From Limonium bicolor (lineage: Eukaryota > Streptophyta > Magnoliopsida > Caryophyllales > Plumbaginaceae), in contig CM041779.1 of the NCBI GenBank assembly GCA_023374045.1, forward strand, positions 300,152,167 through 300,216,166: a DNA stretch of 64,000 nucleotides, given 5' to 3'. Positions 33,420 through 44,940 of this stretch are shown here, piece by piece (positions within the stretch are counted from its first letter, which is position 1; every line of letters begins with the position of its first letter). Under the pieces are notes generated by a model. The model was not told the DNA's origin. It ran no database searches and saw nothing but the letters and a program-made list of their open reading frames with translations. A program made the translations under genes and the position numbers.

Positions 33420-35311
33420 CCGAAAAACCCTACAGTAGCAAGACCGGCGCCGTCTCTCTCATCTTCTTCTCTCGATCATTTTTCTCAAACCCAGAAAAGA
33501 CCCAAGACAGTAACCCTCATTAACAATCCCTCACATTCTTCCCTCATGGTTATCTTCTCAACAAACAGCAGATTAGAGCAATTGGTCAATCCCTTGAAGA
33601 CTCCCTCATTTTCGAGTAGGCTTGTGAAATCGAAATCCACCATTCCAGACTACGTCTGAAGAATTCCCATGGCCACGCTTGAAGAATTCGTACCCACCTG
33701 AATTTGCACTTCCACCTATCTCCAGCTTCAAGCCGACAACACCCACATCCCCATTCCTCTCCCAGTCATCTCCATCCTGGGTTCATCTTCAAAGAACTTA
33801 AAAAAAAACAGGGACAAACTCCTTTCTTCTCCGATCAGCTCCCTTCAATTTTCCCTCCCTGAAGCAGTAGCCTATCTCTTTCTCTTGACCTCACAAATGA
33901 AATCAAAGCTATCCGCACTTCCTTCCTAGTCATGCCTCATCTTGGTCATTCCCATCTCAAATACAGAACAGGAAAAGCTCAAACCCAGCAACTCTCGACC
34001 TATCCTCAAACTATAGCCGCCTCCTTCTTTGTCTTCAGTCACGTAATTGGAAACCCAGACCGGTTAATGCGAATACACTGCTCTCCTTATCGTCCTCACA
34101 CCGGTAATTTTGCAACTCAAATTGGCGCGAAATAAGGAACTGCTCCGCCCCATTCATCCTTCTTCACAATGGAGGTGGATCCTGTCAATCTGGAAATCGG
34201 CATCCACCAACCTCAATTTGTATAAGGGAAGTATAGGTTTCTGAACTGTTTTTATCTTGGTCATGGTTATCAGTCGAACACCAGCAAACTAATCTCCCTC
34301 GTGCTTCTCTTCTTGTGTCGGATTTTTCATTTTTCATTTTTTTTTTTGCTCGTTTTACAGGAAGGCTTGGTCTATCCATTTCTGTCAACCTTGCATAAAT
34401 AAAAGAAGAAGATTACTGCCTGTATCACCGGTTTTGCCCGCTGCCTGCATCTTCATACCTGCATGTAAATGAACTTGCCCAATGTTTTGTAAGTTTGGCT
34501 ATGTGATTCGATTAGGAGCTTTCTGTAGAAATAGATCTGATATGGGATCTTAAATGCTTGTGGAATCATGCGTGACTGTTCGTGAACTCAAAACCAGACC
34601 CTAGCTGTGATCGATACTTCCCAGGTGTTTATTTATCTTAGTTTTAATGCCTCCACCTCTGCTCTTGCGCAAAATGCACCTTGTTTGCGGCTTCCTCTGG
34701 CAAAAGAAAAACTCCCAACACATGAGTAATTCAGAACATTGTCTGCTAAACTAGTTGGTTTGAATGCTTCAGTGACGTCTTGTAAGGATAATCTTGATTT
34801 AACCTGCTCACTCATTTTCTGCCAAATACTAAAGTCGAACTTACAACCGTGTATATTCTATATGTAGATCTATTTATCTCATGTCTTTATTACGGTTGCC
34901 ATCATATTACTTTTGTGTTACTCATTTAGTTTGCTTATCTTTATGGAATGAAAACGAGAGAACATAATTGTTGCACATTCTGTTGGTTCAAACCTAACTG
35001 ACCCAAGTTAATGCAGGTGACCTTAGTATAGCCCTATAGGTTGCCCACCGTTTTTTTTAGAACGACAAATTCGCTTCAGGCCCTCAATTCTCGCTGGGCC
35101 TTTAGAAAAGCCATAGGACTATTCATAGATGCTGCTCACATTAAGGTCGTAGTACCCGAGGGTCGTAGTACCTGTTTGTGGGTGACATCTCTCTGGTAGA
35201 CAAAAAAAGAAAAACTTTCCAAATAATCCATTAATATAAGAATAAAATCCACAATCAATAATCAGTTCAAGATCCAATGAGTCAAATTCAATTTCAAGAT
35301 CAGTCCAATTT

Positions 35312-35700
35312 AAGCCCATGATTTCGCTCCAAGTTAGTGGCCCAAATCAAGACTCAAATCCAAAGGCCCAAATTTGGCCCACTTTCGAACGTAGCCCAAA
35401 ATCCAAACCTGGCCCAACAATTCAATCCAATTTGAGGCCCAAACCTGACACTCATTTTAAAGCCCAAACTTGAGGTCAATTTCAAGGCCCAACCTTGCCC
35501 ATGTTTTCAAGGCGTAATTCCAAGGCCTAACTTGAGACACAAATATAGCTCACTTTCAAACTTGGCCCAAATTTGAATTAGCACAATTCTAGCCCACTTA
35601 AACTCGGCCCTAAACCTGAATGGGCACAATTATAGTTCTAATCTCACTTAGCCAATTCAACTCAATTCGGCCCAAATCAAATCAGTTCGGCCCAAACCCC
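35312..35700. repeat. GGCCCA/AGCCCA-rich array, 5' LTR of B
   Basis: About nine GGCCCA words plus many AGCCCA variants in under 400 bp, spaced irregularly within AATTTGAGG-like sequence. The other strand reads TGGGCC/TGGGCT, the plant site II element bound by TCP factors. The same array is at 46835-47225, and element A's LTR shows it at 63879-63995. Confidence 0.6.
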
Positions 35701-36000
35701 CATTCAATTCTACTAAACCAAATCAATTTCAAAATCAATCCATCAATTCAACCAAATCCATTCAATTCAGGCCAAATTCAACCCGACATGTAAATTCCAA
35801 TTCGAAAAAAAATTCATTCAATATCAATTCATTCAAAATTCATTCATTCCCGATTATTCAAATTCGCAATAACTCATTCAAATTCAAATTCAATTCCAAA
35901 CTCATTCAAATTCAAATTCAATTCCAAACTCATTCAATCCAAATATTTCAATTTCAATTCAAATCAATATTCATTCAACCCGTTTCAACTCAGTTTCAAT
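35700..36000 (+). repeat. AATTCA/ATTCAAATTC imperfect simple repeat, 5' LTR of B
   Basis: Low-complexity run of ATTCAAATTC, CATTCAAATTCA and TTCCAAACTCATTC units; the 3' LTR (47225-47510) differs by indels. No gene. Confidence 0.7.
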
Positions 36001-36027
36001 TCCATTCCAAGTTCCCCACACCTAAAT

Positions 36028-36190
36028 GTCTCACAGACCCTGAGTCTCACAGACTTTGTTATCCCAATGATTAGAATGTCACAGACCGAACATCTCACAG
36101 ACCCGAGCGTCTCATAGATCCGAGCGTCTCACAGACTTCGACATCTCAAGGTTTCAAACGTCTCATAGACCCAAGCGTCTCACAGACTAG
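36028..36190 (+). repeat. CTCACAGAC array, 5' LTR of B
   Basis: About eight GTCTCACAGACC(C)GAG-type units of ~18 bp with variants (CTCATAGAC, CTCAAGG). Copy at 47561-47725 in the 3' LTR. Confidence 0.7.
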
Positions 36191-36286
36191 CATCCCAAAC
36201 ATGAAACTTCTCAAACTCCTTTGTGTCTCAAACACCTCAAATATCTTCAAACCCACATATCAAAATCTCCAAAACTCCAAACTGAA

Positions 36287-36326
36287 CTACGTAAGGTCTG
36301 ATCTCAACAGGGAGTTGAGTACGTAG
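36287..36326 (+). other. CTACGTA/TACGTAG hairpin block, 5' LTR of B
   Basis: Outer arms CTACGTA and TACGTAG; inner arms CTCAAC and GTTGAG around the loop AGGGA, all perfectly paired. Compared with the internal copy at 42077 the last inner pair changes from T-A to C-G with pairing kept. Confidence 0.7.
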
Positions 36327-36829
36327 GCAGCCCACCTAGGGTGCGACCCCATTCCAATCAAAAACCCTCTTCCCCTCTAAGGTGTTCTCCACACCTCTCA
36401 AAACATTCAAATCCCCTCTGCTCCCACAAACCCTCGACTTCTTCAACTCTCAAAATCAGACTCCTAGTCTTTCATTCTATACTCATTTGAATTCATCAAT
36501 TCTTCTTCTTGGTGCTAGCTTGGCAGAAGAGCTCGCCTCATCCACTCGTTTTCTCTCCTTCCATCCTAATCATATCCTTGGCTTTTGAAATGAATCTCTC
36601 TAAAAGGTTTTGAAAGAAGGCAATCCCGGCAATTGGAGACCGAGGTTTCCTCGGGCACCAATCCGAAGTCGTGGTCGTTGCCACTTCTAAGGGGTGTAAC
36701 CCAGTGCGAACCCACACAGAATCTCTAGTATGATCAGATAAGTCCTATCCATAGGCAACAAATCATCAGAGTCAATTAACGGTTCCTAGACCCTTCTTTC
36801 TTCCTTCCTAGTTCATGGGTCAAACTAGG

Positions 36830-37077
36830 TGGCGACTCTAGTCAATTCCGCCTTATAGAGGCATAAGTCCGCGTGGAGCCCATCGAGAGCGGGTGTAGTG
36901 TTCACTTACACTCCCCTTATGCTTTCTGGGAAAGACGGACGATTGTAGTAGGTATTTGAGGGTTGCCAGAATAACGGGTTTTCACCCTCCACAGAATGGC
37001 AATTCTTAGGATCTAGACTTCTTAGTTAGACCGTATTTTAGATAGACCCCCCTCATACCGAAAAATCACCCTCCACA
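36830..37077 (+). other. Fossil primer-site and LTR-end motifs inside the LTR of B
   Basis: TGGCGACTCT (36830-36839) repeats the first ten bases of the true primer site. CACCCTCCACAGAATGGC occurs at 36983-37000 and again at 37067-37084, where it forms the real LTR/primer-site junction, 84 bp apart. The LTR end therefore contains older copies of its own boundary. Confidence 0.6.
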
Positions 37078-37080
37078 GAA

Positions 37081-37098
37081 TGGCGACTCTGCTGGGGA
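37081..37098 (+). other. Primer-binding site of element B (tRNA-Arg type)
   Basis: TGGCGACTCTGCTGGGGA, three bases after the LTR end. It matches the primer site complementary to the 3' end of plant tRNA-Arg(ACG) except for two central bases. tRNA-Arg priming is characteristic of Ogre-like Tat elements. Confidence 0.85.
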
Positions 37099-40000
37099 AA
37101 ACTTGAGTAAGTTTTTCTCAAACTCAAGGAAGACTGAACTCCATTCAAAATTGTCGGGACTTCCCCACTTCTTTCAAAACCTTCAAGAGATTCATCTCGA
37201 AAGCCATTAGGATTACTCTACTCCACACTCAGAGTTTGATTGGTGAGGATAGTTAGGGTGAGAGTGCGTAGCTTATACTTGACTTTGCTTGCCATCTGCG
37301 CTTTGCTTGCTACATAATTACGTGATTATGCTAGACTAACTTGCAGGAACTTCAGGTAGGTGGGCCCATTAGGGGTCTAACTTCTTCCCTCTCTTTGCCT
37401 GCACATTTATTTACCGCTTCTTGGTTGTGATATTGAACTGTTAGGAATAGTCCTGAGGTGGGTGCATAGGGTAGCTTAGGACATGCATTCCTCTGTGTCA
37501 CCCTTGATATTTGCGGTCGGGATAAATATTGGTCCACAATTGATTCCCCATGAGCAGATGCCCTTCGTAGTAAGGACTGTGCACAAAAGGCGGTATGATC
37601 GTAATCTACGCCTTGAAAACTCATGATCCTTCAACACTTACCTTTTCGAGTCAAAGCCAGCATAAAGTGAACTCTGAGCCTTCAGTGTCCAGCTGCCTAG
37701 TCCCGTGTCTAGGATGGGTTTATGGGTAGTCACCCCCTTGTATGCCGCCTGTCTGACCACCTTTGCATTACCCTGAAGATTGCATGGGCTCAGTTCTCCA
37801 AGTGTCCTCTGCACCACGGGTGTCTCTAAAGCCTGATGTCACGCTACACGTCCATAGAGGATCCCGTATTTACCGGATACCCATACATGGCACAACGCAG
37901 TCAGTGAATAATTTAGACTTTAGACACACCTGACCGTGCAGACGACGGGAGACCTGACCCCATGCAGTACTTCCCCAAGTTTTCCGAAAAGTGAGCATGT
38001 TGTGATAATCACCGGTCGTGGCTCATGTGACTGTATCACTTCGGGTATCCTGACCTTTCGAACTTAAGCACTCCGGTCTTTCTCAATGACGTGCCCCACA
38101 GGGCGTAACAGAGATAAATCCCGAGAGATGAACAGTGAAGGAACGACGGTTCCCCGGTGGTATGGAAGCACTGATTGACCTGGAAGGTGATTATCCCAAT
38201 CATTCGCACTCAGCTCCACATAAAACCAGCCACGATTTAATTTTTGTTCTTATGTCTGTGTGATCACGGTTTAAACACTTGAAAAATCAGAAAACGAATC
38301 ATGTCGAACGCTCTAATGAAATATCTTCAAAGCCGTTCATCTCGAATGATTTCAAAATTGTTATTTCCAAAGCAGTTTTCAAAATCATTTTCAATCAAAT
38401 TCTTTCTAGAAAATAAACTTTGTCCAACGGTTTGTAAAGACCAGATTTCAAAATTTATTTTTTAAATGATTTTCAATCAATATTTCTTACAAATGTTATT
38501 TCAAAAAAACTATTTCCAAAAACGGATTTCAAAAACCTGCTTTTTACAAACGAATTTCAAACAACTTTTTCACGAATATTATCTCAAACTTGTTTTTGAA
38601 AACAGTTTTCAAAGTTGATTTTCACAAACGTATTTCAAAATAAATGATTTAGTCCCCATGTTGCGACCCGCTATTTTTGAAGTTCAACCCACCTTCAAGT
38701 GCAGCGGTCATTACCGTGGAGCGTACTAGTCATTCGTGTTTTCACATAAGTGGTGGATTTTCACAAAGAAATTGTGCTCGATCATTCACCTTTCCTTTCT
38801 CAAAAAACGCCCCTTATTTCCCTCGTCGGAGCAGATGGAGCGCATGAAGATCAACAACTGTAGTCTGAACCGAAAATCAGAGGTGCAACAACCCGAGTCG
38901 AGCGGCATGAAGACCAGCAACGATTGTTCGAGTTCAAAATGTTTGAGAGTCAGAAGAACATCAACCGGTTTTGTTTGATCACAATACCGCTTCGCTGCAA
39001 GAGCCAGAAGACGAGCGAGTAGCCGGTCAAGATCCTGAAGACGAACGAGTGGCCAATCAGAAGCCCAAACATGAATGAGCTGTCAGTCAGAAGCTCAAAG
39101 ATGAAGCAGAAGAATTCGGGATAAGTTTTTAAGCTCAAACTCCCCTATTTAATGACTTTTAGAATTGATGTATAGGTTTTTCCCATAGCATTCTTTTCTC
39201 TCTTGTCAATTTCCGAATAGACTTTGTGTATAGGTTGTACATTCCCTTTGAATTTATTTAGATCAATGTGTATAGGGTTTCCTACTCCCTATTTTTATTT
39301 GCGAATGACCGAGCATCAAAATTCCTATTGAGAAAATCCCCACTTCGAAAACACGTGTTTTCAAAACCATTTTTTCTAAAAACTTGATTTTTTTTAGCAC
39401 ATACGATTTGCTTCTTCCCATTTTCAGTCAGCCCACATTCATTAATCGTGCATGAATCACACTCATCTTAGGAAAATGCATAATCACATGTTACATTTCC
39501 AACACACCTCACAAGAGCATCCATCCCATTTTTCAAGCATGCTAACATTTGTCAGATTATTCTTTCTACAATAATGGTCGTGTTTGCAGGTGAATAACTG
39601 TCTTTGTCTATGAGTGGCGACATGATCTTCGAAGTGATGGCAAGAAATACCGAGCATTCAAGCCTTTTTTCCCATTCAGCATACCATGTACATAGAGACC
39701 AACAACCACAAAAAAGCATGCACAAAAAAAAATTCCAAAAAAATCACACATCCAAAAATCTAAAAAAGTCATACATCCAAAAAATCCCAAAATAAAAAAC
39801 ATACCTTCAAAAATCCCAAAAAATGCAGTCACTGTCATATCATGGGATCACCATGCGGGAGTTTTCACTCCCTAAAATTCCAAAATCCCAGGAGCCAATC
39901 ATCGACCAAATACCATTTTGAAACAACTTCTCTCACATCACATCCAACAACTTGACCTTCTTCAGGGCTTACAATGACGGGATGAGCTTCATGAACCGCA

Positions 40001-42360
40001 AGCTGAGTTCGGCTCAAGCGAGACTAGTCATAACCTTACCACTCACACATTGCATCCATTAAAAAAAAAAACAAGCAAAAAAAATCGAACCAAAATTCGA
40101 ATGAGTCATTTTCATTCTCATCATTTCATGCATCCTATACATAGTAATTCCATATTACCACATCATATTGCATTGTAGATAATTGCATACTCCCATATCG
40201 AAACGATGTCTTCGGTGAAAAGCTTGATTGATTGTTTGAACATAGTGTTTGAATCACTAAACTCCTGACCCGTCAATGAACTCAAGGGTCCAATCAAAAT
40301 CAGCACCACAAACCAAAGTGAGTAGTGTACAAAGAGTGGTATTTTCCTTCGAATTTCAAATGAGTGTTTTGGACAATCCATTGAGTGATGAGGGAAGGTA
40401 AAGAGTTCCAATTGAGGTAAAACCACGAGCGACATGTGCATTCCTTCAGCACATGGAGAGGCACAAATCATAGTGAGAGCAATGTCGATAAACATGATAC
40501 GAACTGTGATTCATGCAAAGATTTGAGAAGAGTAAGAAAACAATCATTGAACAATGAGAATGACGAGGCACTTAGGATCAAAATCCCCACAAAACCAAAA
40601 AGCTTTGATTGCCCTGTACATAATCCCTTAGTGAGCCCCGCTGAGCCTTTCACGATAAACCTTTTTCTGTGAACTCCACAACATGCCAACCCACGTACAT
40701 ATACTTACTTGCCCTTGCGATAGAGGATCTCGAAAGAGCCGGAGCCATGGCCTCTCCCCCACCATCTTTCACAAGAACAACAAACAAAAATGTCCAAAGA
40801 AATCAGTGAGTCAATGCAACTCCAAAGCCAAACACCAAAAAAGAACACCAAAAATGTTCAGGAAGATCGATGAGTCAATGCAACTCCAAAGCTGAAAGCC
40901 AAAATATAAAGCAGAGAATGCTTGAGAAAGTTGATGAGCCAAATGCAATTTCAAAAACACAAAATGAGAAGAAAGTTCAAATCGTATACCAGGAGAAGCA
41001 AGAAGGTGAAATCCAAACCAAAAGGACCAATGATGTCCCGGAGAAACCGATAAGGGGATATCAAAACCCGTCTAATCATTCCATCCATGGCAAAGGCGAA
41101 ACACGTCCTCTATTGCACAAAAGCTCCACAATTCCCAAATAAATCCCCCAGTCCCATGTGACATACATCATACCCCTCAGCCCCGTTATAACCCAATAAA
41201 AGACCCCTGACTCGTTAGTTGATGAGCGTTGACTGAAAGTATCGGATCTGAAACATGAATCATAAGTTTTGTACTTGTTATCAACATGTCCCGTCATACC
41301 AAAGGGACCGTTAGCGAATGAGTGTGACCTAATCTCACAAGGTCTTTAGAGTGCGAGTGACTCTTCAACTGAACCACCAAATCATAATCGGCCTACCCCA
41401 TTGCAGGTGAGGAATTTGTGAGGAACAGAAAGTTCATAACCTCGAAAGAAATTCTAAGGAAAATACTACTCCGAGCATCGAGAGCATCATCACACCATTA
41501 GCACACACAACCACACTCACAAGAGATTGACCCATATCCCTCCGTGAGAGGAAAGTGATTCACGCATTCCAGTTGAACAATCACTCAAGATCGAACCAAA
41601 GATGTCTTATATTCGTAAACCTCATATTAATAAAGATAAGGCCATACCTTCTCTCCAAAAATTGCATATGCATTTTGCATCGTATCCGACATTTAATATC
41701 TGCATGCATCATAACCAATTCATCATCAGCATCCGATTTGTAAGTACTCTGCCTAGTCTCGCTGAAAGTCGACTTCAGTTGCAGTTATTGAAGCTCAATT
41801 CCCGATCAAAAGAAGTCAAACCTGGAGCCATCCCAAGGCCATACCGAGATCGTACAAGAGCCATTCGAAAGTCATGCAGAAACCATTCCAGAGCATTCCT
41901 GGAGCCATGCAGGAGCCTCCCCAACAGTTCGAGAACAATACGGGAGCCATTCTCAGACATTGGAACCATTCCTAGAGCTATCCATAAGCCATACTAAGAG
42001 CCAGAGAGCCATACGGGAGCCACCTCTGAACCATACTGGAGCCGATTCATCATCAAAGCTTCGCCCACAAATCGAACTACGTATGGTCTGATCTCAATAT
42101 GGAATTGAGTACGTAGGCAGCCCGTCCAGGGTGCGACCACATCAAGGCGAAACTTCCCTTTCCCCTCGGTATCATTAAAGTGAACCAACCAAAGCATCGT
42201 CATGCTCAATCAGCACAGGTCATCCCGGAGCCATCCATGGAAATCCTGGAACCATGATGGGAACTCCCAACAAGTCATGCAACTGTGTTTCATCATCCGT
42301 GAAAAACCATCCTCTCACTACAAAGTCCACAACAAATCCCGTCAAACAACAATAAATCCA
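37099..42360 (+). other. Element B internal non-coding region
   Basis: No recognisable gene. 37099-38450 is leader sequence not present in the visible part of A. 38458-42060 is collinear with 546-1979 plus 17850-20020 of A. Open frames at 38736-38978 (plus) and 40163-40495 (minus) are not kept intact between A and B. From 41820 the sequence is rich in GAGCCAT words. Confidence 0.75.
42077..42116 (+). other. CTACGTA/TACGTAG hairpin block, element B 3' UTR
   Basis: Outer arms CTACGTA and TACGTAG, inner arms CTCAAT and ATTGAG around ATGGA, all paired. Internal counterpart of the block in the LTR (36287, 47830). Confidence 0.7.
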
Positions 42361-42363
42361 TCA

Positions 42364-42480
42364 CCGGAGCCATCAGTGCATACCGGAGCCATCAGTGCAT
42401 ACCGGAGCCATCAACGCATGCTGGAGCCATCTCAGATCCAGAAGCCATGCCGAGCCACCAGAGCCATCCCGAAGTTTTGA
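42364..42480 (+). repeat. Short CCGGAGCCATCAGTGCATA repeat, element B
   Basis: About three 19-bp units plus degenerate GAGCCAT words, equivalent to 20440-20600 in A but with fewer copies. Confidence 0.75.
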
Positions 42481-42614
42481 TGTAACTCTAGAGCCATCTG
42501 CTCACACAAAAACCTACAAACAGGGAGTTTTTAATTCAATTAATACATTGGTTAATCACTCACATCACATATATTTGCATATACCCACAAAATTTGCTCA
42601 CTATCTGACGCATC

Positions 42615-43480
42615 TTCACACCCGCTAGGCAGCTATTACGCTACTATGTGGTCCCGCCGTTTTTCCTCCACTAGGCAGCTATTACGCTACTAGTGCGAGA
42701 TCGTTCATTTCATAACCCGCTAGGCAGCTATTACGCTACTAGTGTGGTCCCGCCGTTTTTCCTCCACTAGGCAGCTATTACGCTACTAGTGCGAGTCGTT
42801 CATTTCATAACCCGCTAGGCAGCTATTACGTACTAGTGCGGTCCCGCTTTTTTCCTCCACTAGGCAGCTATTACTACTGGTGCGAGATCGTTCACTTATA
42901 ACCGCTAGGCAGCATTACGCTACTAGTGCGGTCCCCCCGTTTTTCCTCCACTAGGCAGCTATTACTACTAGTGCGAGATCGTTCACTTCATAACCGTAGG
43001 CAGCTATTACGCTACTAGTGCGGTCCCGTCGTTTTTCCTCCGCAGGCAGCTATTACGCTACTGGTGCGAGATCGTTCACTTCATAACCCTAGGCAGCTTA
43101 CGCTACTAGCGCGGTCCTAATTTTCCTCCACTAGGCAGTATTACGCTACTAGTGCGAGATCGTTCACTTCATAACCCGCTAGGCAGCTATTACGCTACTA
43201 GCGCGGTCCTAACTTTTCCTCCACTAGGCAGCTATTACGCTACTAGTGCGGTCCCGTCGTTTTTCCTCCACTAGGCAGCTATTACGCTACTGGTGCGAGA
43301 TCGTTCACTTCATAACCCGCTAGGCAGCTATTACGCTACTAATGCGGTCCCCCCGTTTTTCCTCCACTAGGCAGCTATTACGCTACTAGTGCGAGATCGT
43401 TCACTTCATAACCCGCTAGGCAGCTATTACGCTACTAGCGCGGTCCTAATCTTTTCCTCCACTAGGCAGCTATTACGCTA
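42615..43480 (+). repeat. Dimeric minisatellite array of element B
   Basis: About 18 units sharing CTAGGCAGCTATTACGCTAC and alternating between GCGAGATCGTTCACTTC- and GCGGTCCCGTCG-type linkers, giving a ~95-bp dimer. Several units have 1-3-base gaps (e.g. near 42830, 42870, 42910, 43090), which could be mutation or sequencing error. No units with the GTTTTACACCCG linker of element A occur. Confidence 0.9.
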
Positions 43481-43496
43481 CTAGTACGGTACATAA

Positions 43497-43935
43497 TCGA
43501 AGTATTATAGGCTCGTCATAAGTCCTATAGCTAGATGTCAAGAGGTCTAGTTGAGGCACTCCTAAGTCCTCGTACTTTCAATCGCATTCTAGGCCCGTCA
43601 TAAGCCCTAGGACTGGATGTCAAGAGGTCCAGTTGAGGCACTCCTAAGTCCTCGTGCACCTAAAACCAATCGGATTGTCAGTATTATAGGCTCGTCATAA
43701 GTCTATAGCTAGATGTCAAGAGGTCTAGTTGAGGCACTCCTAAATCCTCGTACTTTCAATCGCATTCTAGGCCCGTCATAAGCCCTAGGACTGGATGACA
43801 AGAGGTCCAGTTGAGGCACTCCTAAGCCCTCATGCGCTTCAAACCAATCTATTGTTAGCATTCTAGGCTCATCATAAGTCCTAGGGCTGGATGTCAAGAG
43901 GTCCAGTTGAGGCTCGTAATAAGTCCTCGTGCATT
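43497..43935 (+). repeat. ~90-bp tandem repeat upstream of the PPT, element B
   Basis: About five units with AGGCTCGTCATAAGTCCTA, GATGTCAAGAGGTC, AGTTGAGGCACTCCTAAG. The block 43497-43680 is duplicated almost exactly at 43683-43860, so a two-unit segment was copied again. Confidence 0.85.
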
Positions 43936-44012
43936 CAGCTATCATATCATTTCCCATCGCATTCATATATTATCTTCCTCACGGTCGCATCCCTATGCAC
44001 CACTAAACCATT

Positions 44013-44110
44013 GTGAGAATTTTTGGCGCCCCGTCAACCTTGATCCAATTCTACAAAGGCTTGTAGAATTGAATCAAGGGGAGCCATCTGTAGACACCAA
44101 AAATTCTCAC
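44013..44110 (+). other. PPT and nested stem structure at the 3' LTR junction of element B
   Basis: Polypurine tract AAGGGGAG at 44076-44083. Inner hairpin: CTTGATCCAATTCTACAA (44039-44056) pairs with 44061-44078 in 17 of 18 positions around the loop AGGC. Outer stem: GTGAGAATTTTTGGCG (44013-44028) pairs with CACCAAAAATTCTCAC (44095-44110) of the LTR in 15 of 16 positions, placing the tract and U3 start inside the enclosed region. Confidence 0.75.
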
Positions 44111-44698
44111 CCATAAAGCAAATTCCGAGTAACAAATAAAATAAGAGGGGTCGTCGCCTTTCTTTCTCAAAACGTATCAACGTGCATGCCAAAACGAAAC
44201 CGTCATTTTACGATAAAATTCTTAAATCATTTCTCAAGCATTTCAGAAATAAAAAACAACGGTTCCCAAAAATGAATTTCCAACAATCATCCGGTTTTAA
44301 ACCCGTCCCTTTTGTCTATTTACTTATTTCACCATTTTCACTTTCTCTTTGCTTATTTTGTTTTTTTTCCATTTTGTTTCATATTGTTCTTATTTTATGC
44401 TATTTTATTACTTGTATATTATATCTTATTTTTCCATCACTCGTACATATCCAATCCGTATTCCACTATTTACGGTATTCACTTGTATTTTTACTTCCAT
44501 CCTACCAGTACTATTTCATTATTTCATGTACATATTATTTTGTTTCACTTACTTCATACTTTATAGCGTCTCGTTTTTTAATATATAATTTCATGACTCT
44601 TAGGAAGTTTGGAGCAACAACGTTTTTTTTAGACGTCAGCCGATTTGAATTTCGGATTCTAGTTTTACTTCTCGTGTATACACACTGAATTGTTGACA

Positions 44699-44767
44699 TA
44701 GCTTAATTGGTTAGAATCTACAAATGATGGCAAAGGTCTCAGGTTCGAGTCCAGATTTGGGCGTTTT
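44699..44767 (+). promoter_or_regulatory. tRNA-like Pol III promoter module, 3' LTR of B
   Basis: A-box TAGCTTAATTGG (44699-44710), B-box GGTTCGAGTCC (44742-44752), T-run 44764-44767. A 2-bp deletion between the boxes and a shorter T-run distinguish it from the 5' LTR copy. Confidence 0.6.
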
Positions 44768-44933
44768 GGTGGGTTTTGTTTATTTTTCTTGCTTTGATTT
44801 CATTACAGTCCAACCAAACTGGGCTTTGAGACAGACCAAACGTGGCCAAACCCGCCCCATCATTATCAAATAAAGGCCCAGCTCTTTCTCACAAAAGTCT
44901 TGACCCGTTTCAAACCTCTCTATTATAAAACAA

Positions 44934-44940
44934 CAGTAAT
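44934..44940 (+). promoter_or_regulatory. TATA box, 3' LTR of B
   Basis: TATAAAA in the same context as 33413-33419. Confidence 0.5.

Larger units (their letters stand above)
32563..37077 (+). repeat. 5' LTR of element B
   Basis: 4,515 bp, TGTAGACACC to CCTCCACA. In order it holds the tRNA-like module, TATA box, exon-like C-rich sequence, a pyrimidine tract, a GGCCCA array, an AATTCA-rich stretch, a CTCACAGAC array, the covarying hairpin and fossil LTR/primer junctions. The hydrophobic open frame at 32748-33164 is low-complexity T-rich sequence and not a gene. Confidence 0.95.

Noticed and set aside
42830..43140. Scattered 1-3-base gaps in repeat units of B as meaningful variants
   Set aside because: They are irregular, fall in a hard-to-sequence array, and could be read or assembly errors; not interpreted without raw reads.
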